64,000 bases of DNA, taken from positions 14,816 through 78,815 of the forward strand of contig CAKSIW010000003.1 of assembly GCA_934463175.1 (NCBI GenBank), in the 5' to 3' direction. This DNA is from an uncultured Clostridia bacterium. GTDB taxonomy: Bacteria; Bacillota; Clostridia; Monoglobales; Monoglobaceae. Both the position numbers and the translations under genes were made by a program. Positions 33,468-42,390 of this stretch are shown here, piece after piece. Numbering within the stretch: the first letter of the stretch is position 1; each line of letters begins with the position of its first letter. The notes below the pieces were generated by a model. That model saw only the letters and a program-made list of their open reading frames with translations, was not told the origin of the DNA and did no database searches.

Positions 33468-34085
33468 TTAGTCAAAAAACGCCGGCATATCGGGATTTTC
33501 AAAGAAATCAAAGCACATCATGATTTGCTCCCTTGTTGTCTTTTCAACGGCAAGCTCATCGGGAACCGATTCTCTGTCAAAAAAGCCTGTTTCCGTGGTT
33601 TCGATGTTTTCCTCAAACTTTCCGCCCTCCGATTTGCAAAGCATGAAAATTTTCAGCACTCCGTATGCATAGTTCACAACATTATGCCTGCGCCAGTCCT
33701 GAACGGCAATGACCCTCTCCGCACGCACAATCAGCCCCGTTTCCTCACGGACTTCCTTTTCCGCATTCGACGCGGCGGACTGATCCACATCGCACCAGCC
33801 GCCCGGCAGTGCCCATGTGCCGTTGTTCTCGTGAACAAGCAGAATTTTTCCGCCGGCAAAAACCGCGGCGCGCGTATCAACCTTGGGCGTCTGATAACCC
33901 GTCTCGCCGCAGAACAAATCATAGACCTTGCTGACGGGAATATCCGTTTTCGCCGACATCATTTCGGCTGCAATCTGCCTCAGCTCGGCATACCGCTCCA
34001 TGTCATATTTATCCTTTCCGTATTGCAGACCTGCCTGTGCAATGCTCTGTATGCGCACAGCAAACTCAATCCATTTGTCATTCAT
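33468..34085 (-). CDS. Nudix hydrolase with Nudix_hydro_N domain
   Basis: This protein of about 205 residues hydrolyses a nucleoside-diphosphate derivative, most likely ADP-ribose or an NDP-sugar. The N-terminal helical domain (residues about 1-60) is of the Nudix_hydro_N type seen in YjhB-like proteins. The Nudix box is GGWCDVDQSAASNAEKEVREE followed by TGL, so it carries Gln and Lys at two positions where the strict consensus has Glu and Arg; the first is often relaxed in this subgroup. The start at MNDKWIEF is preferred (CGGAG upstream). An alternative ATG at 34106 overlaps the PatB stop. It is last in a three-gene set with DUF3737 and PatB. Confidence 0.85.
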   Translation of the reverse strand: MNDKWIEFAVRIQSIAQAGLQYGKDKYDMERYAELRQIAAEMMSAKTDIPVSKVYDLFCGETGYQTPKVDTRAAVFAGGKILLVHENNGTWALPGGWCDVDQSAASNAEKEVREETGLIVRAERVIAVQDWRRHNVVNYAYGVLKIFMLCKSEGGKFEENIETTETGFFDRESVPDELAVEKTTREQIMMCFDFFENPDMPAFFD

Positions 34086-34102
34086 TTTTTCTGTCTCCGT
34101 TC

Positions 34103-35290
34103 TCATTGCACTTCACCCGAACGCTTTTGCGCGGAATATTTCTCAACCCCCGCTTTCAGACGCTGCAAGCCGTCAGTCAGAGTTGTTTTCGGACACGCAA
34201 TGTTCAGCCGCAGAAAGTGTTCTCCTCCGCTGCCGTACTGCCGTCCGTCCGAGAGAAAAAGTCCCGTCTCGCGCCTGATAAATTCCGCCAGATCGTCCGC
34301 GTCCTCTTCAACCCTGCCGCAGTCAAGCCAGAGCAGATATGTCGCCTCCGATTCCGTGAGCCTGAGCTGCGGCAGCTCTCTTTGCAGAAACTCCGCAACA
34401 ATGCTGCGGTTTCCGTCAAGATATTCCCTCAGCTCATCAAGCCAGACCTCACCGTGTTCATATGCCGCCTCTGCCGCCCGAACGGCAAAGCAATTCGGCT
34501 CTGCAACCTCATCTGTGTTAAGTCCGCGCCGCACCTTGTTTCTCAGAATCTCATCAGGCACAAAAACCGCCGCTGTCTGAAGCCCTGCAATGTTGAACGA
34601 TTTCGTCGGAGCAACGCAGGTTATGCTGTTTCTTCTGCAAGTCTCCGACACCGACGCAAACGGAATATATTCCTTTCCGCACCGCGTCAGGTCGCAGTGG
34701 ATTTCATCGCTCACAACAATGACGCCATATCGGCGGCATAGCTCCCCGATTTTTTGGAGAACCTCTCTTTCCCATATTTTCCCGACAGGGTTGTGCGGAT
34801 TGCATAGAATCATCATCGCGGTCTGAGGGTCGGCAAGCTTGCGCTCCAGAACCTCAAAATTGATTGAATATCCCTCTCCGTCGTAGTCAAGCCTGCATTC
34901 TGTCACATTCCGCCCGTTGTTCACAACCGAGTTGAAAAAAATGTTATATACGGGCGTGAGCAGAAGCACATTTTCGGCAGGCGTTGTGAGCTTTCTGACA
35001 ATGCTTGAAATTGCGGGAACAACCCCCGTACAGAATATGAGCCATTCCTTTTCAAGCTCAAAGCCGTACCGTCTCTTCCACCAGTTTGCATATGCCGAAT
35101 ACCATTCATCAGGCACGTCGCTGTAGCCGAATATTCCATGAGCCGCACGCTGTGCAATTGCCTCCGTGATTTCGGGTGCTGTCCGAAAATCCATGTCCGC
35201 AACCCACATCGGAAGCTCGCCCTCGGCAACATTCCATTTGAGCGAATCAGTGTTTTTTCTGTCAACCGTTTCATCAAAGCTATATCTCAT
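34103..35290 (-). CDS. PatB/MalY-type PLP-dependent C-S lyase
   Basis: This is a 395-residue class I/II aminotransferase-fold enzyme of the MalY/PatB group (cystathionine beta-lyase activity). Signatures are the N-terminal LPMWVADMDF, PVYNIFFNSV, NPHNPVGKIWE, the pyridine-binding Asp in VVSDEIHCDL and the Schiff-base Lys in CVAPTKSFNIAGLQ. The start MRYSFDETVDR is chosen because CGGAGAA precedes it and homologues start there. The gene begins immediately after the DUF3737 stop. Confidence 0.9.
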   Translation of the reverse strand: MRYSFDETVDRKNTDSLKWNVAEGELPMWVADMDFRTAPEITEAIAQRAAHGIFGYSDVPDEWYSAYANWWKRRYGFELEKEWLIFCTGVVPAISSIVRKLTTPAENVLLLTPVYNIFFNSVVNNGRNVTECRLDYDGEGYSINFEVLERKLADPQTAMMILCNPHNPVGKIWEREVLQKIGELCRRYGVIVVSDEIHCDLTRCGKEYIPFASVSETCRRNSITCVAPTKSFNIAGLQTAAVFVPDEILRNKVRRGLNTDEVAEPNCFAVRAAEAAYEHGEVWLDELREYLDGNRSIVAEFLQRELPQLRLTESEATYLLWLDCGRVEEDADDLAEFIRRETGLFLSDGRQYGSGGEHFLRLNIACPKTTLTDGLQRLKAGVEKYSAQKRSGEVQ

Positions 35291-35291
35291 T

Positions 35292-36179
35292 TCAGCATTC
35301 TCCGTTCGCATTATTTTCGGGCAGAACATGACTGTCTGCGCCGTCCTTCACAATGATTTTCGTTTTTTCAGCGTCAACCCTGCCTCGTTCAAGGATCAGC
35401 TCACCTATGCGCTCCGCGCGGATTGTGCCGCCCGCGGGATTGAACACACTGTCAATTCCCGAACATATGTCGGCGTCAACCGTGGAATATTCAAACGCAA
35501 GCGTTGTGTTAATCAGCTTGCAGTTTTTCATTATCAGATTGTCAATATAGCACATTCCCTGAAGGCTTTCGACCGTGCAGTTCACAAGCGTGAGGTTTTT
35601 TGCGTTCCAGCCGAGATATTCTCCCGATATGAACGAGTCATAAACCGTGACGTTTTCACTGTTCCAGAACGCGTCCTTTGAAAGCATTTTTGCGTTTCGA
35701 ATTGTGACGTTTTTCGCCCCGTCAAAGGAATAGTTTCCGACAAGCCGAAAATTCTCAATCTCCATGTCCGCGCTGTTCATCGCAAAATAGTCGCCGTTTG
35801 CCGAGACTCCGTTCATTGAAACTCCGCGGCAATCCCAAAGAGTTTCGGCTGCATTCGGGAGAGTGACGTTTTTCAGTGTGATATTTCCTGCGCGCCTGAA
35901 GGTTTTCGGTGCCTCAATCATCGTGTCCTCAACGGTAATATTGTCGGTATACCAAACCCCGGCACGCGCCGAGTCGAACAGCGTGCAGTCCTTCATATAA
36001 ATGTCACGGCTGTACCAAAGCGGATATTTCCACTTGAACATGCTGCCGAAAAGCTTAATGTTTTTGCTTTCCTTCAGCGGAGATTCGCCGTCCGCAAAAA
36101 CAGTGTCATATATTTCAAGGTTCTCGCCCATAAACAAGGCGCGTTCCCCTGTTAAAAATTCCTGTGTTATCTTCTCCAT
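35292..36179 (-). CDS. DUF3737 family beta-helix protein
   Basis: This 295-residue protein consists of repeated beta-helix rungs (ITLKNVTLPNAAETLWDCRG, NVTIRNAKMLSKDAFWNSEN, NLTLVNCTVESLQGMCY) and matches the DUF3737 family, whose function is unknown. There is no signal peptide. The start at MEKITQEFLTGERALF is chosen because TTGGAGG lies upstream and homologues begin there. An open frame extends further upstream to 36635, but that extension is low-complexity and overlaps the CapA gene end. The tight junction with PatB is common in Clostridia and Lactobacillales. Confidence 0.85.
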   Translation of the reverse strand: MEKITQEFLTGERALFMGENLEIYDTVFADGESPLKESKNIKLFGSMFKWKYPLWYSRDIYMKDCTLFDSARAGVWYTDNITVEDTMIEAPKTFRRAGNITLKNVTLPNAAETLWDCRGVSMNGVSANGDYFAMNSADMEIENFRLVGNYSFDGAKNVTIRNAKMLSKDAFWNSENVTVYDSFISGEYLGWNAKNLTLVNCTVESLQGMCYIDNLIMKNCKLINTTLAFEYSTVDADICSGIDSVFNPAGGTIRAERIGELILERGRVDAEKTKIIVKDGADSHVLPENNANGEC

Positions 36180-36295
36180 TGCAAAATCCTCCAAAATTTC
36201 ATCAGATTTATATTGAAAGTCCTGAAAATTCACAGCAAGCATTCGCATATTTATTTTACTCCAAAAACTCCGTAATGTCAAACATTTTAACGGCA

Positions 36296-36323
36296 CAAAA
36301 AAAGGCTGTGTTTCCTCACAGCC
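36296..36323 (-). terminator. Terminator after the CapA gene
   Basis: On the minus strand GGCTGTG and CACAGCC (36323-36317 and 36310-36304) form a stem followed by seven T residues. The 120 bases between it and the CapA stop contain 9-bp GC-rich repeats (cattcgccg-like, 36367-36424). Confidence 0.75.
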
Positions 36324-36447
36324 CCTTTGTTCGGTTTTGCGTTTCGGTGCACTCAGACGGTTCTGCGCATTCGCCGCATTCGCCGCACTCGCCGCACTCA
36401 GGCGGTTCTGCACATTCGCCGCGCTCCGCCGGCAAAAAACAGATTTC

Positions 36448-37539
36448 CTATGCCTCTTTCCGTGTTTCCCACGAAAGCCTGCAAAGCTCATTCCATACAT
36501 CAAGATGAGCCTCACAGCGCAGATAATGTGCAAACATCTCATTTTCATCAAAGCCTGCATCATCGGCATATGCCTTCCGAATGACGGAAAAATATTTCTC
36601 CGCATTCTCCCCGCAAAAACTGCGCCAGCCTTCAAGCCACCTGTCCGAGCTTAAGTCGGCGCACCGTTTTTCAAACTCCTCCATGATTTCCGTGCGCCGT
36701 CTGCCCTTTGCAAGCTCAATTCCGAAATCACCGCGGACCACAACAGGCACAAAGCTCATATGCAGCTCATCATCAATTTCAAGCTGCACAATCAGACCGC
36801 TTTGCCAATGCGGGTGTTCGTCATAAAGACCCCTGAAATGGAAGTTTCCCTGACCGTACAGAATTTTTCCGCCCATAAATTCCTCAAAACAGCCTATGCA
36901 GTGGCTGTGCTGACACAGCACAGCGTCCGCGCCGCACTTCACCATGGAACGGCACGCCCTTCTCAGCCGCGGCGAAGGATAGACGCTCTGCTCCTTTCCG
37001 CCGTGATACAGCACAATCACAAAATCATTCTCCGCCTTTGCCGCACGTATGTCCTCCATGGTGTCAAACACGTCAAACGCACGTGTTCCCATGCGCCCCT
37101 CAAGCGCATAGCAATATTCATGCTCGCATACATTGATGACCGCAATTTTTTTGCTGCCGAGACTGATGATGAGATTGCGCCGCGCAGCATTCTCATTTTC
37201 TCCAATGCCCGTGAAGCGCAGTCCCGCACCGCTCACTGCATTAATTGTGTCGGTCAGACCCTGCACACCGTAATCATAAACATGATTATTCGCAAGAGCG
37301 CAGTCTGTCACGCCTATTTTCTTCAGCAGCTCCGCACACCTCGGCGAAGCTTTCAGATTCGGTCCGATTTTCTTGATTTTCCGCTCCGAATCGGTCAGAG
37401 CGCACTCCAGATTCACAATAACACAGTCCGAATTTTCAAACTCCGCGGTCACATCGCCGAAAAGCTCCACGACGTCTCCCCTCTCAAATAAATCACTGAC
37501 ATACATCGGGCATAAATCGCCGCAAATCGAAATCTTCAT
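36448..37539 (-). CDS. CapA-family (PGA_cap) metallophosphatase-like protein
   Basis: This 363-residue protein has the CapA/PgsA-type calcineurin-like fold. Visible are the N-terminal ISICGDLCPM (metal site), VNLECALTD, the ANNHVYDYGVQGLTDT motif, LYHGGKE, and CQHSHCIGCFEEFMGGKILYG followed by the conserved GQGNFHF. The family includes poly-gamma-glutamate capsule proteins, but many cytoplasmic members have unknown roles, and this one has no signal or anchor. The ATG at 37539 follows CGGAG; a GTG directly before it is an alternative. It lies downstream of the GH78 gene and may share its transcript. Confidence 0.85.
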   Translation of the reverse strand: MKISICGDLCPMYVSDLFERGDVVELFGDVTAEFENSDCVIVNLECALTDSERKIKKIGPNLKASPRCAELLKKIGVTDCALANNHVYDYGVQGLTDTINAVSGAGLRFTGIGENENAARRNLIISLGSKKIAVINVCEHEYCYALEGRMGTRAFDVFDTMEDIRAAKAENDFVIVLYHGGKEQSVYPSPRLRRACRSMVKCGADAVLCQHSHCIGCFEEFMGGKILYGQGNFHFRGLYDEHPHWQSGLIVQLEIDDELHMSFVPVVVRGDFGIELAKGRRRTEIMEEFEKRCADLSSDRWLEGWRSFCGENAEKYFSVIRKAYADDAGFDENEMFAHYLRCEAHLDVWNELCRLSWETRKEA

Positions 37540-37556
37540 CACATCATCACTCCGTT

Positions 37557-40211
37557 TTACTGTTTTTTTCTCAAAAGCCTTGCATTTTCGCCCTCAATGA
37601 CTTCAACGCCCTCGGGAACGCTGTATTCAAGCGTCGGCTCTCCGCCCTCGGTTTTTATGCTCACCGATATTTCCCCCCTGACCGAGCGGTATTTCACCGT
37701 GAAATCTCCAAGCCCGTGCGGTATTATCGGGTCAATGAACACCTTTTTCAGCCCCGGCTCCGACTTCCGTATTCTGATTCCGCCGAGATATTCAAAAAAC
37801 CAGCCCGTCACCGACCCCAGCGAAAAATGCGACATGCTTATTGATTTGTCGCTGTCATTTTCACCGCGCCAGCTCTCGGTTATTGCGGTTGCCCCCGAAT
37901 CAAGCATATTGAGCCATGACGGAAAGGTTTTTCCCGATATAACCCTGAACGCGGTGTCGGCATGTCCGTATTCGGACAGCACCTCAAAAATATACCGTGT
38001 TCCGATGAACCCTGTTGTTATGTGCCAGTCCTCCCGTCTCACATATTCAGCCAGCGTATCAGCCAAGCCCTGCCTGAGCTGTTCGGGCGCAATTCCGAAC
38101 GCAACCGGAAGAACGATTCCGCACTGGTTTCCTGCCGAATAGTTTTTTCCGCCGTCGGTGAGATATCTGCGGTTGAACTCGTCCTTCGCCCTTTCCGCGC
38201 GTTCTCTCAGACGCTCTGCCGCATCAAGGTCTCCGAGAATTTCGGCAACCCCCGAAATCTCATTGAGCATGTTATAATACCAGCAGCCGCAGAAAAACTT
38301 TTTGTCGGGTGTCACTCCCGTCGGAGAAAGCCAGTCGCAGTATTCGTGCGTGTCTGCCTCGGGCAGAAGCATTCCCTCATATTCCGTCCTTTTTTCAACC
38401 AGTCTGAGCATTTCGCCGTAGCGGCACCTCAGTATATTTTTGTCGCCGTAGAACCGATACAGCGTCAGCGGCAGCATATATGTCTCGTCCTCCCACGCAT
38501 AGGGTCCCGCGTGCATTTTGATTCCGTTGTCCGTCCACCGCGCAAGCAGCTTTGAATTGTCCGTCAGCCAGCACGCCGTGTGAGCGAAAATCTGTATGTC
38601 GCCGTTCCAATAGTTCTTTTCCCTTGTCGGGCAGTCGGTCGGACCGTTAAAAACGTTGTTCAGCCACGCCCTCTTTGTTGCATTGAAAATTCTGCTGACG
38701 GCTGAATTTTCCGTCACAAGCTCTCCCGTCTCCTCCAAGCCGTTGTGCAGTTCAAAGGCGCAAAGCTCCTCAACCTCACTGCGGCTTTCAAGACCTTCAA
38801 TGTATATATATCTGAAGCCCGTATATGCAAAACGGCATTCATACGTCTCGCGTCCGCTGTCCTTTGCAATATACACGTCCATGTTCCGCACAAAGTTCTC
38901 GGATCTGCCGCCCTTTTCGCAATCGGCAGGGTAATAGACATTCACATATGCTCCGTTCTCGGGCAAACCCGTCTCCCGGCTGAGACGCTCGCAATAGCGC
39001 AGTCTGACCTTTCTGCCGCGCGCCAGACCGCGGAATGTGACCCTTGCCCTTCCCGCAATGCACTGTCCGACATCAAATAAATATGACCCGTCAGGCAGCT
39101 CCTTCAGTCTGTCCGCCGTATACTCCCTTGCACAGATTATATGCGGATAGTCCTGACGCAGCAGCATTTTGTGTTCGGTGTTCTCCCTTGCGCAGACCTC
39201 TTCATATTCCGAAATGTCCGCACTGCCGCAAAACAGCTCAGGCACTTCAAGCCGCGCGTCATATCTCTCGCCGTATTGAATGTCATTGTCTGTCAGAGGC
39301 GACGGTGTGCAACGCCATTCCTCATCGGTGAAAACATATTCCGTTTTCCCGTCCTGATATTCAAGCCTGATTATCGCGGTGATTTCGGGCTTTTGGGCAT
39401 ACAGCATGCCCCACGAACGGCAGTTATACGTTCCGTTCCCCGTGAGCATGCACACCGTGTTATCCCCCTTCTTCAGAAAGGGCAGAATGTCAAAGCTCTG
39501 ATATTCCTTTTGATAGTTGCTGCAAAACGGCATGAAACGGGCGTCCGTAATTCTTCTGCCGTTGATATACGGCTCATAACAGCCAAGCGCGGAGGAATAC
39601 ATCACGGCACTTTTAAGCTCTCCGCCGATGTTTATTCTGCGCATGAAATAATATGACCGCCTGATTGCAGCAGGGTGCATTGACATCACATTCACATCAA
39701 GCACGTCACGTCCCTCGGTCTCCGTCTCAAAGCCGTCAGGCTCGTCGTTTTCCCAGAAATCAACCAGTTTGACCTGCTTGAAGCTGCCGTCCGTGACGAT
39801 TTCCTCCGAACTGCCGTCCTCATAGCAGAGCCTTATGCCGCCCGTGATTGCCGCGCTGAAACTCTCGTCCGTTCCGCTCTGATAGCCCCTTATGTGGAGG
39901 TTGTTTTCGCCCGTCTTTAAAAGCCCTGTCACGTCCGTGAGTTCCAGGTGTCTTGTGTCGCAGGCAAGCTGTCTGCCGTTCAGCCACACGTCAAAAAGAT
40001 TGTCGCACAAAAAAGCAAGCTCAGCCGATTTCACCCCATTTTCTGTGCGGAAAAGTCTGAAAAAATGAAATCTCACACAGCCGAACGGCCAGATATACAT
40101 GGCACTCGGGAAATTCTCTTCCTTTGGTCTGCAAAATTTTTTCAAAGCCGAATCCCCTGCGGAGATGAGCTTTGCTCTTGAAAAATCCATTTCGGATTTG
40201 CTGTATTGCAT
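37557..40211 (-). CDS. GH78 alpha-L-rhamnosidase
   Basis: This 884-residue enzyme has the multidomain layout of family 78: two N-terminal beta-sandwich regions, an (alpha/alpha)6 catalytic barrel (from about residue 490) and a C-terminal beta domain. The catalytic region is clear in GPTDCPTREKNYWNGDIQIF (general acid and base acidic residues) and GPYAWEDETYMLPL. The C-terminal TAITESWRGEN and SMSHFSLGSVTGWFFEYL are family signatures. It releases alpha-L-rhamnose from rhamnogalacturonan oligomers. With no signal peptide it should act inside the cell on imported oligosaccharides, fitting the transporter and GH105 upstream. Confidence 0.93.
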   Translation of the reverse strand: MQYSKSEMDFSRAKLISAGDSALKKFCRPKEENFPSAMYIWPFGCVRFHFFRLFRTENGVKSAELAFLCDNLFDVWLNGRQLACDTRHLELTDVTGLLKTGENNLHIRGYQSGTDESFSAAITGGIRLCYEDGSSEEIVTDGSFKQVKLVDFWENDEPDGFETETEGRDVLDVNVMSMHPAAIRRSYYFMRRINIGGELKSAVMYSSALGCYEPYINGRRITDARFMPFCSNYQKEYQSFDILPFLKKGDNTVCMLTGNGTYNCRSWGMLYAQKPEITAIIRLEYQDGKTEYVFTDEEWRCTPSPLTDNDIQYGERYDARLEVPELFCGSADISEYEEVCARENTEHKMLLRQDYPHIICAREYTADRLKELPDGSYLFDVGQCIAGRARVTFRGLARGRKVRLRYCERLSRETGLPENGAYVNVYYPADCEKGGRSENFVRNMDVYIAKDSGRETYECRFAYTGFRYIYIEGLESRSEVEELCAFELHNGLEETGELVTENSAVSRIFNATKRAWLNNVFNGPTDCPTREKNYWNGDIQIFAHTACWLTDNSKLLARWTDNGIKMHAGPYAWEDETYMLPLTLYRFYGDKNILRCRYGEMLRLVEKRTEYEGMLLPEADTHEYCDWLSPTGVTPDKKFFCGCWYYNMLNEISGVAEILGDLDAAERLRERAERAKDEFNRRYLTDGGKNYSAGNQCGIVLPVAFGIAPEQLRQGLADTLAEYVRREDWHITTGFIGTRYIFEVLSEYGHADTAFRVISGKTFPSWLNMLDSGATAITESWRGENDSDKSISMSHFSLGSVTGWFFEYLGGIRIRKSEPGLKKVFIDPIIPHGLGDFTVKYRSVRGEISVSIKTEGGEPTLEYSVPEGVEVIEGENARLLRKKQ

Positions 40212-40245
40212 ATCCTTGCTGCCTCCTCCCGTCTCCCAAAACGCA

Positions 40246-40293
40246 GCAAAGAGTGTAAGGAAGATATTAATGCTCCTCGCCTACACTCTTTGC
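40246..40293. terminator. Hairpin between the LamG-like secreted protein and GH78 genes
   Basis: A perfect 12-bp stem (gcaaagagtgta at 40246-40257 with tacactctttgc at 40282-40293) has a 24-base loop. The minus-strand tail is only TGCGTTTT, so it may reduce rather than stop transcription into the GH78 gene. A partial copy of the REP-like repeat lies beside it at 40298-40332. Confidence 0.5.
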
Positions 40294-40349
40294 CCTGAGG
40301 CACACGGGAGTCATGCCCGATATGCCCTGTATTTCGTTTTGCGAACGAA

Positions 40350-42347
40350 TTAGTTATTGGTAAATGTTTTTGACTGATTTGCAAGCGGCTTCAATGTTCC
40401 GTCAACCCACAAAAACAGCTTTGATGTGAATGTTCCCGTCTTTTTCGGGTCATATTTGAGTGACGCTGTGCCTGCCGTGACACTTGCAACCTCTGCATTA
40501 ACCAGCACGCCTCCTGCGTCGTATAATGCCAGAATAGCCATGCCGTCTGCATATCCTTCATCTGCCGCGCTGTTTGCATTCACAGTCACCGCCGCAGTTG
40601 ACTCACTGCCCGACACGCTCAAATCAAGCACATACTTTGCAGGAACGTTTATGTCAAATGTACGCTCCGCGGTGTATGCATGGCTGCTGTTCTTTGCCTC
40701 TGCGGTGTAGGTCACGGTCTTTGCCTCATTTTCAAAAACTGCGGTGTCATTGCCCGAAAGCGCATTTTCGCCCTTTGTCCAGCTTATCTCATAGCCTGCT
40801 GTTGCAGCCGCAGGAAGATTTATTGTTGTGCTGCCTGTGCCGAGTGCCGCATTGCCGAATGTTTTTGCGGCTGTCGAAAGCTCTGCCTCGCGGACGTCCT
40901 CATAAATTGCAATGTTGTCAAAGTGTATCGTTGAATTTGAAACGGCGATTTCAAGCGGTTTATACAGCTTATCGCCGCCTTTTCCTGTTGTGCCAAACTC
41001 AAACGCAAGGCTCGGAGCCACGCATTTGAGGGTCGCGCCTTTCTTTGCAAGATATGCCGCACCGACAGCACCTGTTTTCTCTGTATATTTAATTCCGGTT
41101 ATATCGGCATACATAACAAGAGTATACCACTGACCGGCTTCTATGTCACACCCGAACATTTTACCGCCGCTGATTAACGCACGGAATCCGCTATTACTTC
41201 CGTCTCCGCGCATTTGAAGAATGGTTTTCGTTCCCGATTTGCTTAAATCCGCAGCATCGGGAACCATAAAGTCAAGCTTCACCGCATATGCCGTCTTAAC
41301 CTTATTTGCGGAATCGTTGACGTAATTTGCTCCGATTACGAAGTTTGCATACTTGTTTGTGGCGTCTGTTGACGCAATCAGCACGCCGTCATCGCTCACA
41401 CTGCAATTTACCCATTTATTGTAGGTTGAGCTGTCGCCATATATAGCGGTCTCCGCAGTTCCCGCCGACTGTCCTTTCAAGGCAGTGAAATCCTCCGCAT
41501 AGAACTTCTCGTAGCCTGTCGGCTCGTAGTAAATTTTTAAATCATCAACCGTTATCATTCTGTTTGATGAAGAATATGCACTGTCACCCGACTCAATTCT
41601 GAATGTGTGCCAAGTTGTGGTGTATTCCAATGTCTTCTCCGCTATACTTGTATTATCCAAGAACAGTCCGCCTGATTTATCAACAATTTTTCTGCCGTTT
41701 ATCCAAACGCTGAAATACTTATTTGGAATATCAATCAGAACGCTGAGATTATACCACTTGTCATTGCTGATTGCAACACCTGTATCCACAGTGGTGTTTG
41801 TGCTGCCGTTAAGATATCTGTATGTGAGATTGCCGGAAGAGTTTCTTGCAATCAAAGCTCCGAGACGTCCGTTGTCGCTGTTGTCAGAAGCCTTAACAGC
41901 GACACCGCTTTCCAGAATGGTGCTGTAAGTCGTGCTTGTTCCGCCCGTGAGCTTAAAATTCATGTCCACTCTGTATCTTTTTTCTGCAAGCGTGTTATCG
42001 TCCGTAATTCTCGTATACATTCTGCGTGCAATCTGCAAAGCCTTGTTTCCGTCAGTCTCCGTAATTTGCTTGATAAACTGACCGCCATTCGCATTATGCA
42101 CAACCGAGCCTGTCTCTCCCATTACCGTAGCGTAGTTGTATTCACTGTAGCCATCATCATTTGTCGCACTCGCAGTTCCGAGATTGTCAAAATTCCCGTC
42201 CGCAAAAACCACATCTCCTGCGGTCGTGCCGCCTGTGCCAACCGTGAAGGTGTTTCTGGCATTTGCGGCAAATGTGCCGACACTTGCTGCTGAAAGCATA
42301 ACCGCAATCAGCGTCAAGCTTATGAGATTTTTTGTTATTTTTCTCAT
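40350..42347 (-). CDS. Secreted protein with two concanavalin-like (LamG-type) domains
   Basis: This 665-residue protein has a signal peptide (NLISLTLIAVMLSAASVGTFA). Two beta-sandwich regions of LamG/concanavalin type are seen. One is about residues 80-270 (ISNDKWYNLSVLIDIPNKYF, HTFRIESGDSAYSSSNRMIT), the other about 280-480 (DIEAGQWYTLVMYADITGIK). An Ig-like segment follows (about 490-580). No catalytic motif was recognised, so a glycan-binding role is likely. Unlike its neighbours it has no SLH domain and would be released. AGGAGG precedes the ATG. Confidence 0.75.
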   Translation of the reverse strand: MRKITKNLISLTLIAVMLSAASVGTFAANARNTFTVGTGGTTAGDVVFADGNFDNLGTASATNDDGYSEYNYATVMGETGSVVHNANGGQFIKQITETDGNKALQIARRMYTRITDDNTLAEKRYRVDMNFKLTGGTSTTYSTILESGVAVKASDNSDNGRLGALIARNSSGNLTYRYLNGSTNTTVDTGVAISNDKWYNLSVLIDIPNKYFSVWINGRKIVDKSGGLFLDNTSIAEKTLEYTTTWHTFRIESGDSAYSSSNRMITVDDLKIYYEPTGYEKFYAEDFTALKGQSAGTAETAIYGDSSTYNKWVNCSVSDDGVLIASTDATNKYANFVIGANYVNDSANKVKTAYAVKLDFMVPDAADLSKSGTKTILQMRGDGSNSGFRALISGGKMFGCDIEAGQWYTLVMYADITGIKYTEKTGAVGAAYLAKKGATLKCVAPSLAFEFGTTGKGGDKLYKPLEIAVSNSTIHFDNIAIYEDVREAELSTAAKTFGNAALGTGSTTINLPAAATAGYEISWTKGENALSGNDTAVFENEAKTVTYTAEAKNSSHAYTAERTFDINVPAKYVLDLSVSGSESTAAVTVNANSAADEGYADGMAILALYDAGGVLVNAEVASVTAGTASLKYDPKKTGTFTSKLFLWVDGTLKPLANQSKTFTNN

Positions 42348-42390
42348 TGTTTTTCCTCCTTAAATATATAAAATATTAATTTTATTTAAT

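Noticed and set aside
33525..34741. Long open frames antisense to the Nudix and PatB genes
   Set aside because: They mirror strongly supported genes with clear motifs on the other strand and arise from codon bias.
36180..36635. Upstream extension of the DUF3737 gene
   Set aside because: The extension is low-complexity, overlaps the end of CapA and its terminator, and homologues start at MEKITQEFL with a ribosome binding site.
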